Origin: Thermaerobacter marianensis
GTDB taxonomy: Bacteria > Bacillota > Sulfobacillia > DVGY01
Direction of reading: 5' to 3'
NCBI GenBank assembly: GCA_020724425.1
Contig: DYGY01000007.1
Location: 1 to 64,000, forward strand
Length of the DNA: 64,000 nucleotides
In this document: piece by piece, positions 15,915 through 23,025 of the stretch
Numbering within the stretch: the stretch's first letter is position 1
Layout of the letters: each line of letters begins with the position of its first letter
The notes under the pieces: model-generated
Database searches by the model: none
The model's input: the letters and a program-made list of their open reading frames with translations, nothing else
What the model was told of the DNA's origin: nothing
Position numbers and translations under genes: made by a program

Positions 15915-15949
15915 GAGCATTAGCTCAAGACACAGCCAACTCCCCTTTC

Positions 15950-16075
15950 AACGCTTACGAGGTTAGCTGACGGACTAGGATCGAAAGAGTATAACCCCTC
16001 CCATACTCCACATCGGAAGCATGAGATTCGCCCCTTAGATTGGGTCCCCCGCTCTTCATACGAAGACTAAGCGCT
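15950..16075 (-). ncRNA. c-di-AMP riboswitch (ydaO/yuaA leader)
   Basis: On the minus strand this region contains the most conserved elements of the ydaO/yuaA class: GCGGGGGACCCA followed by GGGGCGAAUC, and near the 3' end GUCAGCUAACCUCGUAAGCG. P1 forms between 16068-16075 and 15950-15957 (AGCGCUUA with UAAGCGUU, 8 pairs). A terminator follows 36 nt downstream, the usual arrangement for an OFF switch in which ligand favours termination. Known members mostly control potassium or osmolyte transport and cell-wall hydrolases; here the downstream gene is an opine-dehydrogenase-family enzyme. Confidence 0.93.
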
Positions 16076-16104
16076 CACGTGGCCTAACCGCTACGGCCAA
16101 TTCA

Positions 16105-16134
16105 ATTGTCTGCAAGACCTGAGATTGTTGTCAA
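16105..16134 (-). promoter_or_regulatory. Promoter of the riboswitch transcript
   Basis: Minus strand: TTGACA (16134-16129), 18-bp spacer, GACAAT (16110-16105), about 30 nt upstream of aptamer stem P1. Confidence 0.5.
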
Positions 16135-16207
16135 TACTGTGGAAATATGGTAACATAACGCCAGCTGTCTTGTCAATTACTCTTTTTGCTTAGAAACCAA
16201 TGACAAA

Positions 16208-16560
16208 ATGAAAGCATATACTGATTATCTATACATCTAATACACCAAAAAGAAGCGAACACCTAAAAGACATTGTCAAAGCGAGATCACCGAAGACTTT
16301 ACCCTAACATCTACTATGCACATGACTGCCGCCATCTTTGCTAACGATGAAAAAACGGGCTTAATCAGGATCTAGACCACCTGTTAGAACAATTAGCACC
16401 TCAAGGGGCAAACTATGCTCACCATCAAACAGGGGAGGATAACAGCGAAGCACTCAAGAGTATTATAGTCAGCCACGAGATAATTGTTCCAATCATAAAA
16501 GGAAAACTTGATTTAGGTACCTAGCAGCAAATATTCTATGCTGGGGGAACAGGGGAGACC
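16208..16560 (+). pseudogene. Decayed YjbQ / UPF0047 family gene
   Basis: No intact frame exists, but conceptual translation follows the YjbQ family (secondary thiamine-phosphate synthase activity) along its length. The frame opens at ATG 16208 with MKAYTDYLYI, hits TAA, then reads YTKKKRTPKRH and later TSTMHMTAAIFANDEKTGL. A frameshift near 16360 leads to LDHLLEQLAPQGANYAHHQT, GEDNSEALKS and GKLDLGT. Next comes TAG (16522-16524) exactly where the family has Trp of the GxWQ motif, then QQIFYA. The C-terminus is missing and runs into the P5C dehydrogenase terminator hairpin. At least two stops and one frameshift make it non-functional. Confidence 0.88.
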
Positions 16561-16576
16561 CCGGCTAACCGGGGTC
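16557..16576 (-). terminator. Hairpin after the P5C dehydrogenase gene
   Basis: GACCCCGG / CCGGGGTC with a 4-nt loop, 7 nt beyond the stop codon of the minus-strand gene. There is no clear T tract, so termination efficiency is uncertain. Confidence 0.5.
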
Positions 16577-16582
16577 CCATAC

Positions 16583-18133
16583 TTACATTCTTTCAGATAC
16601 CAGTTTTGGCTGGGTAAAGAGGAGGAGATATTCAGGTCCACCTGCTTTAGAATCAGTACCTGACATATTGAAACCACCAAAGGGATGTACTCCAACTAAA
16701 GCACCTGTTGATTTCCTGTTAAAATACAGATTACCCACATGGAATTCGCTTCTAGCCTTTTCTAGCTTCTCACGATTCCTAGAATATACTGAACCAGTTA
16801 AGCCATAAATGCTGTTATTTGCAATCCTAATGGCATCATCATAGTCTTCTGCCTTAAACAAGGCTAGTACTGGACCAAAGATTTCTTCCTGAGCAATCCT
16901 AGAATCCTCAGCAACCCCTTCAACGACAGTAGGTTCAAGGAAATATCCCTTGCTGCCTTCAACCCTTTTTCCACCAACAAGAACAGTACCTTCACTCTTG
17001 GCAGTATCCATATATCCAAGAATGGTGTTCATGGCAGATTCATCAACCACAGGTCCCATATAGTTTTCTAAGTTGTCAGGCTGACCAATCCTAATCTCTT
17101 TAACCTTAGCGATGACTTTCTCTTTGACTTCATCATAGACATCTCTATGGATGATAGCTCTTGAACAGGCAGAACACTTCTGTCCTTGGAATCCAAAAGC
17201 AGAAGTAACAATACCTTCAACAGCTGCATCAATATCAGCCTCATTATCAACAACAATAGCGTCTTTACCACCCATCTCAGCAATAACCCTCTTAATCCAA
17301 ATCTGACCTTCTCTTGGCTTAGCAGCCAACTCATTGATTCTTAGACCAACCTCCATAGAACCGGTAAAGGCAACAAATCTGGTCTTAGGATGTTCAACAA
17401 GGTAATCACCAATAACACCACCACTGCCAGGTAGGAAGTTAATAACCCCTGCAGGTAAGCCTGCTTCTTCCATAATCTCCATGAACTTGGCAGCAATAAC
17501 GGTTGTTGTACTTGCAGGTTTCAAAATGACTGTATTACCAGCAACAACAGCTGCACTAGTCATACCAGCCAAAATCGCCAATGGGAAGTTCCACGGGGGA
17601 ATAACTATACCTACACCAAGAGGAATATAATACTGCTCATTATCTTCTCCGGGAATACGATAGAGGTTAGTAGGTCTATCAAGCTTAAGCATCTCTCTAC
17701 CATAATACTCTAGGAAGTCGATAGCTTCAGCTGTATCGGCATCTGCTTCAATCCATGTCTTACCTGCTTCATAAACCATCCAGGAGTTTAACTCAAAGCG
17801 ACGTCTTTTCATAATGCTTGCAGCCCTAAAAAGGATCCTCGCTCTTGCTTCTGCACTAACATTCTTCCAGCTCTCAAAGGTACTCAAAGCTACCTGCATA
17901 GCTTTTTCAGCTTCTTCCCGACCGGCCTTACCTGTATATCCAACTACTTCATCAGGGTTAGAAGGGTTATAGGATTCAATCTTCTTTTCGGTATAAATAC
18001 GTTCACCACCAATTATGAGTGGATACTCCTTACCAAACTCTGACCGTACTTTCTTTAGTGCTTCTTCCATCCTCTGCCTGTTAACCGGAATACCAAAATC
18101 GGTAATCTGCTCAACACGGTACTCTGTAAGCAT
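16583..18133 (-). CDS. rocA: L-glutamate gamma-semialdehyde (P5C) dehydrogenase
   Basis: A 516-residue NAD-dependent aldehyde dehydrogenase of the RocA/PruA2 type that oxidises glutamate semialdehyde (in equilibrium with P5C) to glutamate. Visible motifs are PPWNFPLAI, the catalytic glutamate in [12 protein letters not shown], the nucleophile cysteine in [25 protein letters not shown] and the C-terminal [12 protein letters not shown]. Start placed at ATG 18133, seven bases after AGGAGGT; the longer frame from 18229 has no such site. A 19-bp dyad (18157-18175) just upstream is a good operator candidate. Context with an aminotransferase suggests amino-acid or diamine breakdown to glutamate. Confidence 0.95.
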   Translation of the reverse strand: MLTEYRVEQITDFGIPVNRQRMEEALKKVRSEFGKEYPLIIGGERIYTEKKIESYNPSNPDEVVGYTGKAGREEAEKAMQVALSTFESWKNVSAEARARILFRAASIMKRRRFELNSWMVYEAGKTWIEADADTAEAIDFLEYYGREMLKLDRPTNLYRIPGEDNEQYYIPLGVGIVIPPWNFPLAILAGMTSAAVVAGNTVILKPASTTTVIAAKFMEIMEEAGLPAGVINFLPGSGGVIGDYLVEHPKTRFVAFTGSMEVGLRINELAAKPREGQIWIKRVIAEMGGKDAIVVDNEADIDAAVEGIVTSAFGFQGQKCSACSRAIIHRDVYDEVKEKVIAKVKEIRIGQPDNLENYMGPVVDESAMNTILGYMDTAKSEGTVLVGGKRVEGSKGYFLEPTVVEGVAEDSRIAQEEIFGPVLALFKAEDYDDAIRIANNSIYGLTGSVYSRNREKLEKARSEFHVGNLYFNRKSTGALVGVHPFGGFNMSGTDSKAGGPEYLLLFTQPKLVSERM

Positions 18134-18156
18134 ATTGATACCTCCTGTAATTATTT

Positions 18157-18175
18157 TGTGGCAACAGTTACCACA
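18157..18175. promoter_or_regulatory. 19-bp dyad, candidate operator for rocA
   Basis: TGTGG-C-AAC-A-GTT-A-CCACA is symmetric except for one base pair. It is centred about 33 nt before the rocA start codon. A TATAAT-like hexamer lies upstream at 18241-18236 on the minus strand, so the dyad would be downstream of the transcription start. The cognate regulator is unknown. Confidence 0.5.
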
Positions 18176-18265
18176 CTTTTCCCAGAATACTATTTCAGGA
18201 CAAAATGCAAAACTCCTGTCTACCTCCACAAATATATTATAGCTTACAGGTACCCTTAAATATCC

Positions 18266-18731
18266 TCATTTAATCACACCACAAGCTAATCTTCTACCCG
18301 AATCACCTCCAGGCTGAGTCCTATAGTCATCTGGATTTTCATGAATAATGATTGAGCGACCAACCACATCTCTAACCGCAAATCTATTTGTAAAGACACA
18401 CATTCTCGCTTTGCCATTGTTGGAAAAGAGAACAGGTAGATCACCCGCATGATTCCCATGGGGTTGATTATCCGGATTCCAATGCCCACCTGCAGCTAAA
18501 AAGGGATCCTCAGGATTTCCAACCGTGCAATCTCCAAACTCATGAATATGGAAACCATGAGGCCCAATGGGGGGGGTCCCCAGGTACATAATCTGGTAAA
18601 CCAGAAACCTCTACAGAAATCCAGGTACCCCCATAAACTTCTCGAAAACGAACCACCCCAGTAATATCAGGAGCCAAAGGACCTCCTTTAATCCTAGCCA
18701 TTGCCGTAGTCCTATTAGCAAACATCTTCAT
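18266..18731 (-). pseudogene. sodC: Cu/Zn superoxide dismutase family gene with a one-base frameshift
   Basis: Two overlapping frames together encode one Cu/Zn-SOD-family protein. The first begins MKMFANRTTAMARIKGG (ATG 18731 after GAAAGGGG) and reads through VEVSGLPDYVPG. The second continues PPIGPHGFHIHEFGDCT, then GGHWNPDNQPHGNHAGD, and ends GGDSGRRLACGVIK. The metal-ligand histidines and aspartate are in the second frame. The break is at a run of eight C (18569-18576, plus-strand G); removing one base restores an open frame of about 154 residues. There is no signal peptide. It could be a real null allele, a phase-variable tract or a sequencing error. Confidence 0.85.
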
Positions 18732-18843
18732 ACCCCTTTCTAGAGTATAGATATGTTTTTCTCCTGCTAATGGTCCCCTGATAGGAAGAAGGTAATTTGT
18801 GTAGAAGTATCTAGTTGATGGATATTGAAAGGAGCTAAAATCT

Positions 18844-19587
18844 TTGGCACACTTCAATTCTGTAACAGAATATACCCAATTAAATGATGATTTTCCGACT
18901 GCTGTTTTTGAACAGCTTCTCAAAAAGTCCTTTCTGAAACACACTCACACCGGTATAGATCTAAGCAGTGGAATAGGAATGGCCAGTCGCTTCCTAGCTG
19001 CTAAAGGAGTAGCCATTATGGGTATTGAACCCTCAAGTACACTTAGAGCCCAAGCCCGAAAACTTGATGCTATGGCAGGTCTGAGAATCAGGTATTTAGC
19101 CACTAGTCCAGAAGACACAACCCTCAAAAATGCAAATCTTGATTTTGCCCTAGCAGCTAAAAGTTATCACTCTTTTAACAGATCTCTAGTTATCCCGGAA
19201 GTAAAGAGGATTCTCAAACCTTATGGACACTTCATCGTCATAGACTCAGACCTCATTAAAAGCTCTCTAGTTACTGCCACACTTGAACTAATCAGACAGT
19301 ATAGCCCCCATATAAAACTTGCAGACAGTGACGCCAATGAAAGCCTTTATGGTTTTCCCACCGAATGGTTTGGCGAATGGAACACACATAATCTATATAT
19401 GGCAGATCACTGGCAATGCAAATATACCGTTAGTTTCTCCCATCAAGGCTGGCGGGAAAAGATCAAAACCCTCTTTAACCATGAAGAAGTAGATAGGGAC
19501 CTAGCAAAGATTCTTAAACAATCCTATCCCCAACAACCCCTAATAGTGCCATATGTCTGTTCCATTGTTGTCCTTCAAAATATATAA
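18844..19587 (+). CDS. Class I SAM-dependent methyltransferase
   Basis: A 247-residue class I methyltransferase. Motif I is GIDLSSGIGMASRFLAAKG and an acidic residue follows in MGIEPSS; the fold continues with LDFALAAKSYHSF and a post-motif ILKPYGHFIVID. Start taken as TTG 18844, ten bases after GGAG; no ATG or GTG fits the ribosome site. The acceptor substrate is unknown. It is the first gene of a plus-strand run with a glycosyltransferase and a second methyltransferase and is divergent from sodC. Confidence 0.82.
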   Translation: MAHFNSVTEYTQLNDDFPTAVFEQLLKKSFLKHTHTGIDLSSGIGMASRFLAAKGVAIMGIEPSSTLRAQARKLDAMAGLRIRYLATSPEDTTLKNANLDFALAAKSYHSFNRSLVIPEVKRILKPYGHFIVIDSDLIKSSLVTATLELIRQYSPHIKLADSDANESLYGFPTEWFGEWNTHNLYMADHWQCKYTVSFSHQGWREKIKTLFNHEEVDRDLAKILKQSYPQQPLIVPYVCSIVVLQNI

Positions 19588-19591
19588 TCCA

Positions 19592-19621
19592 TTGAGAATT
19601 ACCCTGCCTTTCCGGTACAAT
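19592..19621 (+). promoter_or_regulatory. Promoter of the MGT glycosyltransferase
   Basis: TTGAGA (19592-19597), 18-bp spacer, TACAAT (19616-19621), 24 nt upstream of the start codon. Confidence 0.5.
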
Positions 19622-19645
19622 AGGGATGGTAAAGGGGGGAGCTCA

Positions 19646-20839
19646 ATGAGAAGCATCTTTTTCAGTACACCTGCTCATGGCCATATCAATCCAACACTAC
19701 CCATAGTCAGAGAACTTATCTCCCAGGGAGAAGAAGTGATATACTACTCAACCATAGAGTTTAAGGGAAAGATAGAAGCTACCGGTGCCAATTTTAAGGA
19801 CTACAACCTTGATATCTCCGGACTTGATCCAGAGGAGTTAACTGATTATGCAATCCTGTATCGCACTCTCATGGAAGCAAGTATTGCCTTAATAGATCAA
19901 CTCCTTCCTGAAATGAAAGAATTGAATCCTGATTATATCGTTCATGATTCTCTTAGTCCCTGGGGTAAATACATAGCAAAAATACTCGATATTCCTGCCA
20001 TATCATCAATAAGTACCTTTGCTTTAACAAGGCCTGTTATTTTTCAGGCTGAAGAGTTTCGCCCAAGTATCCCTAAGCTAATCTTTGAAGATGCTAGGCA
20101 TCTCCTTAAGGGCATGGCAGTTCAATATCACCTAGGCAAACATTATGGTACTGGGCCCTTAGACTTTTTTGATAGCTTTACAAACCGAGAAAAACTCAAT
20201 ATCGTTTATACCTCCCTAGAATTGCAACCATATGCTGAACTCTTTGACGATAGTTTTACTTTTGTAGGACCCTCCATATCAATGGAACAACAGGAACTAG
20301 ATTTCTCAATAGACACAGAAAGACCAGTTATCTATATATCCCTAGGTACCCTGCTAAACGAGAATATCCCTTTCTATCACACCTGTTTTACTGCCTTTAG
20401 GCATATGGATGTACTAGTAATTCTCTCAATAGGGGAGAAGATAGATATAAGGGAACTTGGTGAAATTCCAGCTAACTTCATAGTTAGGAATAAGGTTCCT
20501 CAAGTAGAAGTCTTAAAGTATGCAGACCTTTTCATCACTCATGGGGGGATGAACAGTGTTCATGAAGGACTCTACTTTGCTGTGCCACTCATTGTCATTC
20601 CTTTAACCAATGAACAGAGACTTGTAGCTAGACAGGTTGTCGATAATAGGGTTGGTATAGAGCTTACAGAAGTCTCTCCCGAGCTTTTAAAAGAGACCTC
20701 TAATACGGTTTTAGAAAGCCCTACATACTCATACCATGCCTTTAAGATGAGTAACGCTCTAAAAGATGCTGGTGGCTACAAAAGAGCCATACAGGCAATA
20801 CAGGCTTTCAAGGATAGATTTCTAAAGGAGGGTATCTAA
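19646..20839 (+). CDS. Macrolide-type (MGT family) UDP-glycosyltransferase
   Basis: A 397-residue GT1-fold glycosyltransferase. The N-terminus has the acceptor-domain pattern FFSTPAHGHINPTLPIVREL, and the C-terminal nucleotide-sugar site has ISLGTLLN and THGGMNSVHEGLYFAVP. The MGT family transfers sugars to small lipophilic acceptors such as macrolides and glycolipids. ATG at 19646 follows AAAGGGGGGAG; the longer frame from 19553 overlaps the upstream gene and lacks a site. It is followed immediately by a methyltransferase gene. The acceptor is unknown. Confidence 0.88.
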   Translation: MRSIFFSTPAHGHINPTLPIVRELISQGEEVIYYSTIEFKGKIEATGANFKDYNLDISGLDPEELTDYAILYRTLMEASIALIDQLLPEMKELNPDYIVHDSLSPWGKYIAKILDIPAISSISTFALTRPVIFQAEEFRPSIPKLIFEDARHLLKGMAVQYHLGKHYGTGPLDFFDSFTNREKLNIVYTSLELQPYAELFDDSFTFVGPSISMEQQELDFSIDTERPVIYISLGTLLNENIPFYHTCFTAFRHMDVLVILSIGEKIDIRELGEIPANFIVRNKVPQVEVLKYADLFITHGGMNSVHEGLYFAVPLIVIPLTNEQRLVARQVVDNRVGIELTEVSPELLKETSNTVLESPTYSYHAFKMSNALKDAGGYKRAIQAIQAFKDRFLKEGI

Positions 20840-21547
20840 GTGAGGATGTATTCAGATTTGGCCTGGATCTGGCCAATTATTAGCCCCCCGGAAGACTATA
20901 TTGAAGAAGCTTTAGAGTTCACAAGAATCATCAAGAACAACAGAGCCACAATGCTCCATCTTGGTTGTGGGGGAGGACATCTAGATAGAACCCTAAAAGA
21001 CCACTTCAAGATTACCGGGGTTGATCTTAGCCCCACCATGTTAGAACTAGCAGAGAAACTTAACCCAGAATGCAACTATCAAATAGGTGATATGCGTAAT
21101 GTTAAGCTTAAGGAAACCTTTGATAGTGTCCTCATTGCTGACTCTATCAGCTATATGCTAACGGAAAAAGACCTACAAAAAGCCTTCCAGACAGCATATG
21201 ACCATCTAGAGCCAGGAGGTCTTTTCATCACCTATGCTGAAGCCACTAAAGAAACCTTTGCAAACAACAAGGTCAGTCACAGCACTCATCAGCAGGACTC
21301 TCTAGACATACTGTTTATCGAAAATCTCTATGATTGTAACCCCCAAGACACTGTCTATGAAGCAGTATTTATGTTCCTAATCAGGCAGGAGGGGAAAATC
21401 CTTGCCCTTGAAACTGACAAACACACTCTAGGTATCTTCCCCCTAAGAACATGGAAGGAGACTCTAGAGAAAGTCGGTTTTGAAGCAATTGAAACAAAGA
21501 ACTCTATCTGTAACATCCCACTCTTTGTCGCAAAAAAGACATTTTAG
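20840..21547 (+). CDS. Class I SAM-dependent methyltransferase
   Basis: A 235-residue methyltransferase with motif I MLHLGCGGGHLDRTL, acidic loop GVDLSPTMLELA, motif II region FDSVLIADSISYM and LEPGGLFITY. GTG at 20840 comes right after the glycosyltransferase stop with AGGAGG at 20827-20832; ATG at 20846 is a second option. It closes a three-gene tailoring-like set and is followed by a strong terminator. Confidence 0.85.
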   Translation: MRMYSDLAWIWPIISPPEDYIEEALEFTRIIKNNRATMLHLGCGGGHLDRTLKDHFKITGVDLSPTMLELAEKLNPECNYQIGDMRNVKLKETFDSVLIADSISYMLTEKDLQKAFQTAYDHLEPGGLFITYAEATKETFANNKVSHSTHQQDSLDILFIENLYDCNPQDTVYEAVFMFLIRQEGKILALETDKHTLGIFPLRTWKETLEKVGFEAIETKNSICNIPLFVAKKTF

Positions 21548-21551
21548 AAAC

Positions 21552-21581
21552 TGGCACGGTAGCTACCGTGCCACCCTTTTT
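21552..21581 (+). terminator. Terminator after the methyltransferase gene
   Basis: A 10-bp perfect stem TGGCACGGTA / TACCGTGCCA (21552-21573) followed by a C/T run. Confidence 0.85.
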
Positions 21582-21657
21582 GCTACGAGATTCTGGCAAC
21601 CAGATACCTTTTTTGATAAAATTAAAGATTGAGAATGCAACTTCGGAGGTGCAGATA

Positions 21658-23013
21658 ATGGAGGAAACCATTCAGCATAAAAGTGATAGCAAACGCTATC
21701 TGGTAAAGACCTTTGGCTGCCAGATGAATGAACATGATTCTGAGAGAATTGCCGGTCAATTGAACAGCCTTGGTTTTGTAGAAGCACAAGGAGAAGAAGA
21801 TGCAGACATCATTCTTCTCAACACCTGTGCCATTAGAGATACAGCAGAACAGAAAATCTATGGTGAAATCGGGAGACTAAAACAACTAAAAGACAAGAAA
21901 CCTAGCCTAATCTTAGGCGTATCTGGCTGTATGCCCCATGAGGAAGTAACTATTAAGAGACTAAAGGCTCAAGCCCCTCATGTGGATATAGTCTTTGGTA
22001 CCCATAATATCCCCGAACTACCGAGTATACTGAAAAAAGCAACAGCCGCAGATGAAATGGTAGTAGATGTCTGGCAGGAATCAAAAGAACTAAGAGAACA
22101 TCTACCTACCAAAAGAAGAAGTGGCTTTAAAGCCTGGGTAACCATCATCTATGGTTGTGACAAGTTCTGCACATACTGTATAGTTCCATATACCAGAGGA
22201 AGAGAAAAAAGCAGAAAACCAGAAGATATAGTTGATGAAATCAGAGAGCTTGGTAATCAGGGATATAAAGAGATTACCCTTTTAGGTCAAAACGTTAACT
22301 CCTATGGTAAAGACCTTGAAGGCTATACATTTGCTAATCTCTTAAGAGATGTTGATAAGATTGATAACATTCGCTGGGTAAGATACATGACATCCCATCC
22401 AAGAGACTTTACAGATGATATGGTTGATGCCATAGCTAACAGTGAAAAGATTGTAGAGCATTTCCATCTCCCGGTCCAATCGGGTAGCAATGAGATTCTT
22501 CGCAGGATGAACAGAAGATATACCAGAGAGCAATATCTAGATCTTGTAAAGCAAATTAAAGAAAAGGTACCTAACGCAGCCATAACTACAGATATCATCG
22601 TTGGCTTCCCTGGGGAGACCGATGAAGACTTTCAACAAACCCTTGAACTGGTGAAAGAAGTACAGTATGATAACGCCTATACCTTTATATACTCACCAAG
22701 AGAGGGTACTGTAGCTGCCAAATGGGAAGATCCCATCGACCCGGAAACAAAAAAGGAAAGATTAAACCAACTCATGGAGCTCCAGTATGAAATCAGTCTC
22801 AAACACAACAAAGAGTTAGTTGGCAAAGAGTTAGAGGTACTAATTGAAGGTGAAAGCAAAAAGACCAAAGGAATTCTAAGTACCAGAACAAGAACAAACA
22901 AGCTGGTACTAGTACCAGGAGACCCTACCTTAACAGGCAAATTCGGAAGAGTTAGGGTTACCGAAGCACAAACATGGATTCTCAAGGGAGAACTTATCAA
23001 CGTGGAAGACTAG
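21658..23013 (+). CDS. miaB: tRNA-2-methylthio-N6-dimethylallyladenosine synthase
   Basis: A 451-residue radical-SAM methylthiotransferase that adds the 2-methylthio group to i6A37 of tRNA. The N-terminal UPF0004 domain has the auxiliary-cluster cysteines (TFGCQMNEHDSE, NTCAIRD, SGCMPHE). The radical-SAM site is YGCDKFCTYCIVPYTRG. A TRAM domain ends the protein. Start at ATG 21658, seven bases after GGAGGT. It is 12 nt upstream of mutS, and miaA, its partner in the same modification, is in the same run. Confidence 0.97.
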   Translation: MEETIQHKSDSKRYLVKTFGCQMNEHDSERIAGQLNSLGFVEAQGEEDADIILLNTCAIRDTAEQKIYGEIGRLKQLKDKKPSLILGVSGCMPHEEVTIKRLKAQAPHVDIVFGTHNIPELPSILKKATAADEMVVDVWQESKELREHLPTKRRSGFKAWVTIIYGCDKFCTYCIVPYTRGREKSRKPEDIVDEIRELGNQGYKEITLLGQNVNSYGKDLEGYTFANLLRDVDKIDNIRWVRYMTSHPRDFTDDMVDAIANSEKIVEHFHLPVQSGSNEILRRMNRRYTREQYLDLVKQIKEKVPNAAITTDIIVGFPGETDEDFQQTLELVKEVQYDNAYTFIYSPREGTVAAKWEDPIDPETKKERLNQLMELQYEISLKHNKELVGKELEVLIEGESKKTKGILSTRTRTNKLVLVPGDPTLTGKFGRVRVTEAQTWILKGELINVED

Positions 23014-23025
23014 GAGGTATATCTT

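Noticed and set aside
16583-18229. Longer start of P5C dehydrogenase at 18229
   Set aside because: The extra 32 residues are Cys-rich and unlike the family, and cover the promoter/operator region; ATG 18133 has an ideal ribosome site.
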